Positions 56,828 to 64,000 of a DNA stretch of 64,000 nucleotides are shown piece after piece. This stretch comes from JBFWMG01 sp050251715 (GTDB lineage Bacteria > Desulfobacterota > Desulfovibrionia > Desulfovibrionales > Desulfovibrionaceae), in assembly GCA_050251715.1 (NCBI GenBank), contig JBFWMG010000001.1, forward strand, positions 186,001 through 250,000, read 5' to 3'. The notes under the pieces were generated by a model. That model saw only the letters and a list, made by a program, of their open reading frames with translations, was not told the origin of the DNA and searched no databases. The translations under genes and the position numbers were made by a program. Positions within the stretch are counted from its first letter, which is position 1. Each line of letters starts with the position of its first letter.

Positions 56828-56979
56828 GGGGGGCTCCTGGGAACGGCGCGGGGCGCCGTGGTGTTTTCCCGAGCGGCTTACCCGGTAACGCCGAGGGAAT
56901 CAAGGTCCGGTGCGTCGAGGTTTACTTGCGGACGGTTTTCGAATAGATTCATCAACTGGACAGGAAAGAGGAAATCGCC

Positions 56980-57222
56980 ATGATACGACACGACATCGGC
57001 GACGGGTACACGGAAAACATCGTCGAACCGTTCCCCGAATTGATGCTTGGACGGCACGAACGGTTCAGGCATCTTCCCTACCTGTCGCCCGAATACGTTC
57101 CCCTGCTGACCAAGGAGCGGATGCTTACGGCCAACCGCCAGGCCATGGCGCAGGCCCAGAGCAGGGCCGCGCACGCCGCCCCGGAACGGCAGGGCGGCGC
57201 CGTGGTCACGGAAACCGCCTGA
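56980..57222 (+). CDS. Hypothetical protein, 80 aa
   Basis: An 80-residue polar protein, with PELMLGRHERFRHLPYLSPE followed by EYVPLLTKERMLTANRQ and a disordered Ala/Gln/Glu-rich tail. No domain is recognised. It is preceded by GGAAAGAGGAAATCGCC as ribosome-binding site and followed after 39 bp by another small gene on the same strand. The pair is divergent from the Cys-cluster protein. Confidence 0.6.
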   Translation: MIRHDIGDGYTENIVEPFPELMLGRHERFRHLPYLSPEYVPLLTKERMLTANRQAMAQAQSRAAHAAPERQGGAVVTETA

Positions 57223-57261
57223 GCGCGTTCCTCTTCCCCATTCGCCCGCAAGGAGACCTCC

Positions 57262-57639
57262 ATGGCCGACATGCCAAAACTTCCCAACAAGGTCGTGTAT
57301 GAATATTCCGTTCCCGACGACCTGCACACCGCCTACGCGCATGGCGTGTGGGGCGGGGTGAATCCCCATGGCGAGATCGAGCTGAGTTTCTACACCGAAA
57401 GCGACAAGATCCCCCTGTTCGCGCAACGCGCCATTCTTCCGGACGGCAGCCTTGGGCCCGAGGTGACGGAGCTGGGCGAGGACCGCAAGATCATCGTGCG
57501 CGAGGTCAAGGCCAAGGTGCTGCTCAATTATCATGCGGCCAAGGCGGTCATCGCCTGGCTGGAGGAAAAGGTGCGGGCGTTGGAAATGGAAAGCGACCAC
57601 CCCCACCTCTTCATGGACGACGCTGGGCCGGAGCAGTAG
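57262..57639 (+). CDS. Hypothetical protein, 125 aa
   Basis: A 125-residue soluble protein. Segments VYEYSVPDDLHTAYAHGVWG, EIELSFYTESDKIPLFAQRA and KAKVLLNYHAAKAVIAWLEE suggest a small beta-sandwich with a C-terminal helix. No family is recognised. AAGGAGAC precedes the start. Probably co-transcribed with the 80-aa gene upstream. Confidence 0.65.
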   Translation: MADMPKLPNKVVYEYSVPDDLHTAYAHGVWGGVNPHGEIELSFYTESDKIPLFAQRAILPDGSLGPEVTELGEDRKIIVREVKAKVLLNYHAAKAVIAWLEEKVRALEMESDHPHLFMDDAGPEQ

Positions 57640-57898
57640 CCCCGGTCCGTCCGGCATCCCCTTTCATCCGCCTTCCCTTTCGCGCCTGTCCTCTGCCCGC
57701 CGCACCCCGTGCCGTGCCTGTTCGTTGCGGCGCGGCCGTGCTCGCGGGGCTGGCGGCAACGCGTTCCGTTGCCTGTTTTGGGCGGGCGTTGAGGGCGGCA
57801 AAAGGCGGGTGTGGCACGCTGCGCGGGACGCATTTTTCCAGTTGCATTCCGCCTGTCGAGTGGCTACACAAATTCCCCAGCGCGGGGGGTGCCCTTTC

Positions 57899-59128
57899 AT
57901 GACCGCGCGTGGACCGAATCCCTGCATGAAGAACAGACATCCAGATACATCCCCCTTGCGGCGGCTATTGATGGGCTTGATCCTTGCCGCGTGGTGCGTC
58001 ACGGGCTTTGCGCCGACCGCCCGCGCCGCGTCGTCGCCCCTGGATGCGCTCGCCGACGACATCCAGTATCTGGATGCCCTGCGCGTCAACCCCGCCACCG
58101 GTTTCGACCCCGCCCGCATCAGCGACCTGCTTGACTTCGTGGTGGGCTTTACCGGCAAGCCCGCCAAGGTGGACCTGCCGGATCTGAAGGCCACCGACGG
58201 CAAGCCCATGACCGACGCGTTTTGGAGTTTCAGCCTCAAGACGCCGTTTTCCAGCATGCTGCGCTACAATTACGACCCCTCCATTCCCCAGTGCATGACC
58301 CTGCCGTCCGTGCTGCGCCTGGGCGGCTGGCTGAACGGCGATGCGGCCGCATCGGCGCTGGGCGGCCTGTGGGACAAGCTGCCCAACGTGGCGGCCCCCG
58401 TGGTTTTCAGGGGCGAGGAAGACGAGCAGACCACGCCCGACACCCACACCGGCGGGTACTATACCTACACGACCGAGCGGTTGGTGACCCTGTTCAACTA
58501 CAAGGGGCGCGATTTTCTGGTGACGCTCTCCCGCCTGCGGCAACCCTCGGCCATAGGGCGCAAGGGGTTGGTGCTGGGCGAGGACGACGAGTGGAATTAT
58601 TTCTATTCCGGGTTGGACGGCCTCAAGCTGCCGCTTTTCGGCTGGTCCGACGTGGATTCGTATGTATATGATTCCGTGTCCGTGTTCGTGCAGTTCGCCG
58701 ACGGGCCGGGCGCCACCCGGGTCAATGCGCTGAAATGGCTGCACGCGGGCTGGCGCGGCCTGAACATGGTGGGGCGTTCCGACATCCACGACGGCCTGAA
58801 GCGCATGGAGACCGGGATGCGGCAGATTCTGGAATCGCCGCTGCTGCCGCCGGCGGAGGAGTTGGCCGAATATGCGGGCAAGGTGCGCACCCTGTCCGAT
58901 GCCGAACTGCGCGGCCGCGTGCGCGTGGCCTGCCCGGACATGGAGGAGCTGGCCAAGGAGCACGCCGAGTTGCGGCGCAAGGAGTTCGCGGCCGTGATCC
59001 ACAACGGCGGCTACGTGGACACCCTGTCCCGGCCGCAGCTGGAAAGCGCCTTGCTCAAGGCCTACATGCGCGGCAAGGTGATGCAGCCCGCCATCATCCA
59101 GGCCCAGCGCCGCACCACCATCCAGTAG
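57899..59128 (+). CDS. Secreted hypothetical protein with signal peptide, 409 aa
   Basis: A 409-residue protein. The N-terminus contains a signal peptide (RRLLMGLILAAWCVTGFAPT, then ARAASS), so it is exported. The mature part has no recognised domain; it is alpha/beta with Trp/Tyr-rich strands (YYTYTTERLVTLFNYKG, WNYFYSGLDGLKLPLFGW) and a long helical C-terminal third. It may be a lipoprotein-like or envelope factor. ATG 57899 has GGGGGG upstream; ATG 57926 would give 400 residues and also start a signal peptide. The 259 bp before it hold no gene. Confidence 0.65.
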   Translation: MTARGPNPCMKNRHPDTSPLRRLLMGLILAAWCVTGFAPTARAASSPLDALADDIQYLDALRVNPATGFDPARISDLLDFVVGFTGKPAKVDLPDLKATDGKPMTDAFWSFSLKTPFSSMLRYNYDPSIPQCMTLPSVLRLGGWLNGDAAASALGGLWDKLPNVAAPVVFRGEEDEQTTPDTHTGGYYTYTTERLVTLFNYKGRDFLVTLSRLRQPSAIGRKGLVLGEDDEWNYFYSGLDGLKLPLFGWSDVDSYVYDSVSVFVQFADGPGATRVNALKWLHAGWRGLNMVGRSDIHDGLKRMETGMRQILESPLLPPAEELAEYAGKVRTLSDAELRGRVRVACPDMEELAKEHAELRRKEFAAVIHNGGYVDTLSRPQLESALLKAYMRGKVMQPAIIQAQRRTTIQ

Positions 59129-59310
59129 CCGCCGTTTTCCGCGGCCCCGATCCGTTCATCTCCGTCGCCCTGTCCCGTGGCTGGCCTTCGCAGCCGCCAC
59201 GCCGTCGCCTGTTCCCTTGCCGCGAAGGTGCACTGGCCCGTCGGGATTTCCGGCGTTGCCGGTGCGCCGTCCCCATCCGGGGCACCCCGTCCGCGCCGTC
59301 CGTAGGGCAC

Positions 59311-59355
59311 AAAAAAACCGCCCGCGCGCACGATCCGGATCGTGTTCGCGGGCGG
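59311..59355 (-). terminator. Terminator for the small gene at 59496 (leftward)
   Basis: Outer stem CCGCCCGCG/CGCGGGCGG (59318-59326 and 59347-59355) and inner stem CACGAT/ATCGTG, followed in the leftward direction by seven U. It lies about 140 bp after the small gene's stop. The rest of the 59129-59495 gap shows no gene. Confidence 0.7.
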
Positions 59356-59495
59356 CACATTCTTCGCCGCAGGATGCCCGTCCACGCATGTCTGCGGCGA
59401 GCCTGGAGACAGCCGCCCAGCAGCTCCCCAATGTCGTTCGTAGTTCAAAGAAACGGCGGTGCCGCACCTGGGGCGCCAAGGGCGCCCACCGGGCG

Positions 59496-59699
59496 CTACA
59501 CCTCCACGTCGAGCTTGTTGCCGATCCCGGTGACGGCCCTGGCCAGTTCCCTGGTCTTCATGCCGTCATCCGACACGTTCTTGGACAGTTGCTCCGTGTG
59601 GTTCTGCGTGGTCACGTTCATCAGCGTTTCCGCCGCCACCTTTTGCGTGTCCAGCGATCCCATCATGCCGCTCAAACCTGATTGCATGCTCATTTCCAT
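59496..59699 (-). CDS. Small hypothetical protein, 67 aa
   Basis: A 67-residue protein rich in Met, Ser and Gln (MSMQSGLSGMMGSLDTQKVA, then LMNVTTQNHTEQLSKNVSDD), mostly helical. It has a weak resemblance to small YjfB-like motility-associated proteins, but I do not assign that. ATG 59699 is preceded by GGGAGGGG and a TCAC spacer, a strong ribosome-binding site. It faces its own terminator. Confidence 0.5.
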   Translation of the reverse strand: MEMSMQSGLSGMMGSLDTQKVAAETLMNVTTQNHTEQLSKNVSDDGMKTRELARAVTGIGNKLDVEV

Positions 59700-59923
59700 G
59701 TGATCCCCTCCCAAGGAGCTCATGCCGCGCGCCGCGCCGTGTGGCGCCGCCAAAGACGCCGAGGGCGCTTTTGCGGCTTGTCACTCCTCTTATCGGATGC
59801 AAGAGGGGAGGCCTTTAGGGCTGCCCGCAAAAAAATGCGGGAACAGGCGATGCCCCGGCAGCGGCGGCACAACCGGGGCAACCCACAGCGGAAGCAGGGA
59901 TGTTGGGAGGGACGCGGGGGGCG

Positions 59924-60124
59924 TCAGTCCGGCTCGGGTGCCATGCGCAGGGCGTGCCTGTCGCAGGCCTCGACGCAGAGGCCGCACCCCGTACAGATAT
60001 CGGTATCCGGGCGGTAGAAGCCTTCGATGTCCTGGCCCAGGCAGCCTTCGGGGCACGCCTCGCCGCATGCCCCGCATTGGGTGCAGCGTTCCTCGTCGGG
60101 CAAGGGGTAGAGCGGTTTTGCCAT
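59924..60124 (-). CDS. Ferredoxin with two [4Fe-4S] clusters
   Basis: A 66-residue ferredoxin: CTQCGACGEACPEGC at residues 14-28 and CTGCGLCVEACD near 44-55, each a CxxCxxCxxxC motif. The second lacks the terminal Pro but keeps all four Cys. The charged C-terminus (HALRMAPEPD) is short. It would carry low-potential electrons, for example for the ferredoxin-dependent enzymes encoded in this window. ATG 60124 was chosen; an ATG nine codons upstream gives a weakly supported extension. Divergent from the small Cys protein at 60286. Confidence 0.88.
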   Translation of the reverse strand: MAKPLYPLPDEERCTQCGACGEACPEGCLGQDIEGFYRPDTDICTGCGLCVEACDRHALRMAPEPD

Positions 60125-60285
60125 GGTGTTTCCGGCGCGTGGGCGCGCCATCCTTCATTGCCGGAGGTTCGGCGTTGCCAGAAGGGGCGGTTGGCCTGTA
60201 CAAGAGTCGAGCCGTATTGCCATGTCCTCTGCGCCCGGACAGGGCCGGGGGGCGCACACCCGCAACCCTATCAGGAGCGAACCGC

Positions 60286-60468
60286 ATGATGTTGACCGAA
60301 AAGGAAGCCAAGTTCAAGCATTGTCCCTACCTGACCACCAAGGATGACAAGCTGCGCTTTTGCCTGGGCGCCATGTGCATGATGTGGCGCCGAGCCTCGG
60401 ACGGTGCGGCGGGCGATGGCGACAAGGGCTATTGCGGCCTTGCCGGAAAGCCGGAAGGGGTTGCCTGA
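60286..60468 (+). CDS. Small Cys-rich hypothetical protein, 60 aa
   Basis: A 60-residue protein with four Cys spaced FKHCPYL, LRFCLGAMCMMW and KGYCGLAG. The pattern suggests a metal or Fe-S site. CAGGAG lies upstream of the double ATG at 60286/60289. No family name is known to me. It is divergent from the ferredoxin, with a shared promoter region of about 160 bp, so a functional tie is possible. The 60469-60697 region before the kinase has no supported gene. Confidence 0.65.
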   Translation: MMLTEKEAKFKHCPYLTTKDDKLRFCLGAMCMMWRRASDGAAGDGDKGYCGLAGKPEGVA

Positions 60469-60697
60469 TGAACGGACGTGGTGGTCCGTGCCCGGCGTTG
60501 GAGGGGGCTGGTGGCTCTTTTCTTTTTTCAATGTGACGTGTACCCTACGCGCATGCCATCATATTTGTCTTTCGTGCGGTCCATGCCAGCCAACGAAGCT
60601 CGAGCTGGCGCAGGTTGCGTGGATTTCGAGGCATGCGCCTTGCGCCGTGCCGCCGCGCGTTTCGTTGCCCGAGCCGCCGGGCGGTTGTGAGCACTTC

Positions 60698-63600
60698 ATG
60701 GCACACAAAAAAACACAATCCATCCGGTTTCGAGTGCATGTGGGGCTTGGCCTCACATTGGCCATCGGCCTGTGCGCCTTTGCGCTGTTCTGGCTGGTGA
60801 CCACCATCCAGATAGAGTCCATGGTGCAGCGGGACATGGAGCAGACCGCCGCGCTTACCCACGGTTTGATGCGCCGCGAATTGGATATCAGGCGGGAGAG
60901 TTTGCGCCAGCTGGCCGGGGCGCATGGGCTGCAATCCTCCCTGGAGCTTGAACTCGCGGGAACCGCGAGCCGTTTTCTGGCGGACAATGCCGTAACCGTG
61001 GGGGGGGCGGCATTGTGGGTTCTCGATGGGGATGGGCGGTTTTTTGCCGCGTCCTCCGACGAGGATGCGCCCCTGTCCCTCGGGATTACGGGCGATGACG
61101 CACAGCTGGTCGAAAAGGACGGCGGCCTGTTCGTTCTGCTGCGCACACCCGTGCGGGTGCAGGGCAGGGTGCTGGGCCATCTGTTGGGGCGGATGCCGTT
61201 TCCAGGGCAGGGGCTCCTGGATGAATTGGCCCAGGGCAAGGGCAATGGGTTGGCCATCTGGGCCAATGGCAGGCTTGTGGCGCAGTCCAGTTGGCTGGCG
61301 GCAACCAACTATGCGGCCAACGGCGTGGAGCGGGTCTCACCGAAAATCGTGTTGGACACAGGCATCAGCGAGACGTTTATTCAGCAACGTGTCGCCCTGC
61401 CAGTGGCGACCATGGGTGCGTCCATCCAGGGGGTTCTGCTGCGCAGCCTGGACGACGCCGAGGAAAGTTTCAGGGGAATCCTCCTTGGATTCCTGGGAAT
61501 CCTGCTTCTGTCGTACCTGGCGTTGGGGCTCATCAGCAGGCATATCCACCGGCATGTGGTGCGTCCCATCCTCGACCTGGCCCGCCTGGCCGATTACATC
61601 CGGGGAGCCAAGCGCCTGCCGCCTTCCGTGGCGCAACGGGATCCGTCCCACCACATCGAGGAAGTGGAGGTGCTCAACCGTTCCTTTTTGGAAATGGTGA
61701 CCGCGCTCGACGCGTCGCGGATGCAAGCCGAAGAGGCGGAAAAGCGGTTCCGCACGCTGTATGAAAACGCCTTTGAAGGCATTTTTCAAAGCACGTTTGA
61801 CGGCTATCTTTTGTCCGCCAACCCGTCCCTCGCCCAACTGCTCGGTTATGACAGTCCTGAAACGCTGCTGGCCGAGGGCGCGGACGTCGCCGACTCCATT
61901 TGGATTGATCGGGAGAGGCACAACGAGTTGCGGCGGCTGCTGGAGAGCAAGGGCGTGGTCAAGGATTTCGAACTGCAATGCAGGCGGCGGGACGGCAGCG
62001 TTTTTTGGGGCATGATCTCGGCGCGGGCCGTGCCCGGTGACGACGGCCGCCCCTCTCATTATGAGGGGGCGCTCATGGATGTGACCGTGCGCAAGGAGAG
62101 CGAGCGGGCGGAGCGCGAGCGCCAGGCCGCGGAGGCGGCGAGCCGGGCCAAGACGCAGTTCTTGGCCACCATGAGCCATGAAATCCGTACGCCCATGAAC
62201 GCCATCATGGGCATGGCCGACCTGTTGGCCGACAGCGGCCTTACCGCCGAGCAGGCGGAGTATGTGCGTATTTTCCGGGCCTCGGGTGAATTGCTCATGC
62301 GCGTCATCAATGATGTGCTCGATTTTTCCAAGATCGAGGCGGGCCAGATCACCCTTGAGAGCATTCCTTTCAGCCTGGCCGACGAGCTTGAGAGCATCAG
62401 CAGCCTGCTTGGCTTCAGGGCGCATGAAAAAGGTTTGGAGTTGATTTTTGACGTCATGTCCGATGTGCCGGGCATGTTGATCGGCGATCCCACCCGCCTG
62501 AGGCAGGTGCTCATGAATCTGGTGAGCAACGCCATCAAATTTACGGAAAAGGGCGAGGTGGTGCTGGAGGTGCGCCCCGGACCGGACGCCCGCAGGCCCG
62601 GAGCCATCTGGTTCTGCGTGCGGGATACGGGCGTGGGAATCCCCGACGACAAGCTGGATGATGTCTTTGAGAGCTTTTCCCAGGCGGATGAATCCACATC
62701 GCGCACGCATGGCGGCACGGGGCTCGGGCTCGCCATCAGCAAGAAGCTGGTGGAGATCATGGGGGGCCGCATATGGGCGTACAGCCGGGCCAGGCGCGGC
62801 TCATCGTTCTTTTTCACCGCCCAGTTCGGCATTGCGCCCGAGAGCCGCGACATTGCGGAGCCCGACACGGAGGGCATCCTGGTCGGCAAGAAAATACTCC
62901 TTGTGGACGACAATCCCACGACGCGCCGGGTCATGCGCGGCATGCTCCGCTATTGGGGCGTGGAGGTGGAGGAGGCGGGCGAAGGCGGGGCGGCCATCGC
63001 CGCCATGCGCCGGGCCGCGGCCGCCAAGGCGCCGTTCCATGTGGTGGTGTTCGATTGCATGATGCCGGTCATGGATGGTTTTGACGCCGCCAAACGGATT
63101 GACGACATTCAGCCACGGCCCAGGCTTGTATTTCAGTGCACATCCCGCGAGTGCATGCTGCATCGCGCCCAGGAGGGCGGGTTGCAGCACATGGTCTTTC
63201 TTGCCAAGCCGGTCAATTACAGCAGCCTGCTGGCAGCCATGCGCGCGGCGCTTGTTGGGGAACCGATGGAGCGGTCGGTGCCGCGCGTGGACTTGCCGCG
63301 CCTGGCCGCAACGCCGCAGCCCGCAGCGCAGTCCAACCTGCCGCCCGTGCGCATCTTGCTGGCGGACGACAACGAGGCCAACCGCAAGGTGGTCGAACTC
63401 TATCTGCGCAAGCATGCGGTGCAAATCGACGAGGCCAAGAACGGCGCCGAGGCCGTGGCGTTGTTCAAGGCGGAGCGATACAATCTGGTGCTCATGGATA
63501 TCCAGATGCCGGTGATGGACGGCTATGCCGCCACGCGAACGATCCGTGAGTTCGAGGCGACCGAGGGCCGCACGCCCACACCGGTGGTCGCCCTGACGGC

Positions 63601-64000
63601 CCATGCCTTTGTGGAACAGCAGCATGCCGTTGTCGAGGCGGGGTGTACGGAATTTTTGGCCAAGCCGGTGCGGCGGGATGACCTGGTGCGCATGCTGAAA
63701 CGGTATTGCCCCATCGTGCGTGCGGTGTCCGGCGAAGTGGCCAGCGGCTCCGGCGGCAACCCGCGGCAAGGCGCGCAGGTGCTTTTCGCCGGAGGGGAGG
63801 ATGGGTGCGTGGTGGAGGCGGCTGCCGAATTGGAAGAGATCATGCCCTCGTTTTTCGAATCCATGAGTGTCGACATCCGCCAGTTGCGCACGGCGTTGGC
63901 CGTGGGCGACCGCACGTCCGTGGAACGGCTGGGGCACAGCATCAAGGGCGCTGCGCAGACGTATGGCTTCGCCTTTGTGGCCGAGGCGGGGCTGCATGTG
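60698..64000 (+). CDS. Membrane hybrid sensor histidine kinase, 3'-partial (PAS-HisKA-HATPase-REC-REC-HPt)
   Basis: The frame from ATG 60698 is open to the window end (1101 codons). An N-terminal membrane helix (LGLTLAIGLCAFALFWLVTT) and a second near residue 260-280 (LLGFLGILLLSYLALGLIS) enclose a periplasmic CHASE4-like sensor region, followed by HAMP-like sequence. A PAS domain lies at about 345-460. Then come HisKA with His494 in MSHEIRTPMN, HATPase, a first receiver with Asp786 in VFDCMMPVMDG, a second with Asp934 in LMDIQMPVMDG and an HPt with His1080 in GHSIKGAAQ. The two receivers in series are of the BarA/ArcB-like tail type. The ligand is unknown. The true stop lies beyond the window. 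Confidence 0.9.
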   Translation, partial: MAHKKTQSIRFRVHVGLGLTLAIGLCAFALFWLVTTIQIESMVQRDMEQTAALTHGLMRRELDIRRESLRQLAGAHGLQSSLELELAGTASRFLADNAVTVGGAALWVLDGDGRFFAASSDEDAPLSLGITGDDAQLVEKDGGLFVLLRTPVRVQGRVLGHLLGRMPFPGQGLLDELAQGKGNGLAIWANGRLVAQSSWLAATNYAANGVERVSPKIVLDTGISETFIQQRVALPVATMGASIQGVLLRSLDDAEESFRGILLGFLGILLLSYLALGLISRHIHRHVVRPILDLARLADYIRGAKRLPPSVAQRDPSHHIEEVEVLNRSFLEMVTALDASRMQAEEAEKRFRTLYENAFEGIFQSTFDGYLLSANPSLAQLLGYDSPETLLAEGADVADSIWIDRERHNELRRLLESKGVVKDFELQCRRRDGSVFWGMISARAVPGDDGRPSHYEGALMDVTVRKESERAERERQAAEAASRAKTQFLATMSHEIRTPMNAIMGMADLLADSGLTAEQAEYVRIFRASGELLMRVINDVLDFSKIEAGQITLESIPFSLADELESISSLLGFRAHEKGLELIFDVMSDVPGMLIGDPTRLRQVLMNLVSNAIKFTEKGEVVLEVRPGPDARRPGAIWFCVRDTGVGIPDDKLDDVFESFSQADESTSRTHGGTGLGLAISKKLVEIMGGRIWAYSRARRGSSFFFTAQFGIAPESRDIAEPDTEGILVGKKILLVDDNPTTRRVMRGMLRYWGVEVEEAGEGGAAIAAMRRAAAAKAPFHVVVFDCMMPVMDGFDAAKRIDDIQPRPRLVFQCTSRECMLHRAQEGGLQHMVFLAKPVNYSSLLAAMRAALVGEPMERSVPRVDLPRLAATPQPAAQSNLPPVRILLADDNEANRKVVELYLRKHAVQIDEAKNGAEAVALFKAERYNLVLMDIQMPVMDGYAATRTIREFEATEGRTPTPVVALTAHAFVEQQHAVVEAGCTEFLAKPVRRDDLVRMLKRYCPIVRAVSGEVASGSGGNPRQGAQVLFAGGEDGCVVEAAAELEEIMPSFFESMSVDIRQLRTALAVGDRTSVERLGHSIKGAAQTYGFAFVAEAGLHV

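Noticed and set aside
60478..60690. A 70-codon frame before the terminal kinase
   Set aside because: No ribosome-binding site or conserved feature, Arg/Ala-rich composition; treated as noncoding.

Overview
The window is high-GC DNA from a bacterium that looks like an anaerobic sulfate reducer of the Desulfovibrio group (Desulfovibrionales). This is inferred from gene content, not from a marker gene. The supporting genes are a tungsten-type aldehyde:ferredoxin oxidoreductase, indolepyruvate:ferredoxin oxidoreductase (iorAB), a double-cubane-cluster 2-hydroxyacyl-CoA-dehydratase-type reductase with its ATP-driven activator, many Fe-S proteins and several large hybrid sensor kinases. No rRNA, tRNA or CRISPR array was found. 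Two genes run off the window: a tRNA-thiolation-like gene at the left edge and a hybrid histidine kinase at the right edge, which is open to base 64000.

Left part (1-9.7 kb): a PP-loop tRNA-modification-type gene, a hybrid histidine kinase, a polysaccharide deacetylase, and a chaperone cluster cbpA-cbpM-clpB interrupted by a 128-bp palindromic MITE-like element.

Accessory island (9.7-14.6 kb): an AT-rich gene for a DUF4062 protein, an intact IS481-type insertion sequence with a 7-bp target duplication, a truncated ilvN copy and a hipBA-type toxin-antitoxin pair. The intact ilvN follows, so hipBA is bracketed by a broken and a complete ilvN.

Core block (14.6-38.2 kb): ilvN-ptb, two TPR proteins and an SPOR-domain protein, an M16 protease, a STAS-cheA pair, a radical SAM/DUF2344 fusion, an operon yfgM-like/iorA/iorB/sigma-54 activator, proA-nadD, and cheV.

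Second accessory block (38.2-45.7 kb): tandem repeats, an S24-type phage-like repressor, a pair of paralogous small zinc-ribbon genes behind an AT-rich promoter/palindrome, a MITE-like element bracketed by two copies of one terminator hairpin, and a roughly 100-bp inverted repeat. That repeat flanks the double-cubane reductase/activator operon and its divergent PocR/PAS sensor kinase.

Right part (45.7-64 kb): a giant AsmA-like protein, an M23 peptidase, a metallo-beta-lactamase-fold protein, and a leftward cluster of aldehyde:ferredoxin oxidoreductase, an unknown protein, a QueG-like Fe-S protein, MoaD/ThiS and MoeB/ThiF. The last four read as a coupled cofactor or sulfur-carrier module for the oxidoreductase. 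Small conserved-looking hypotheticals, a 2[4Fe-4S] ferredoxin and the terminal hybrid kinase finish the window.
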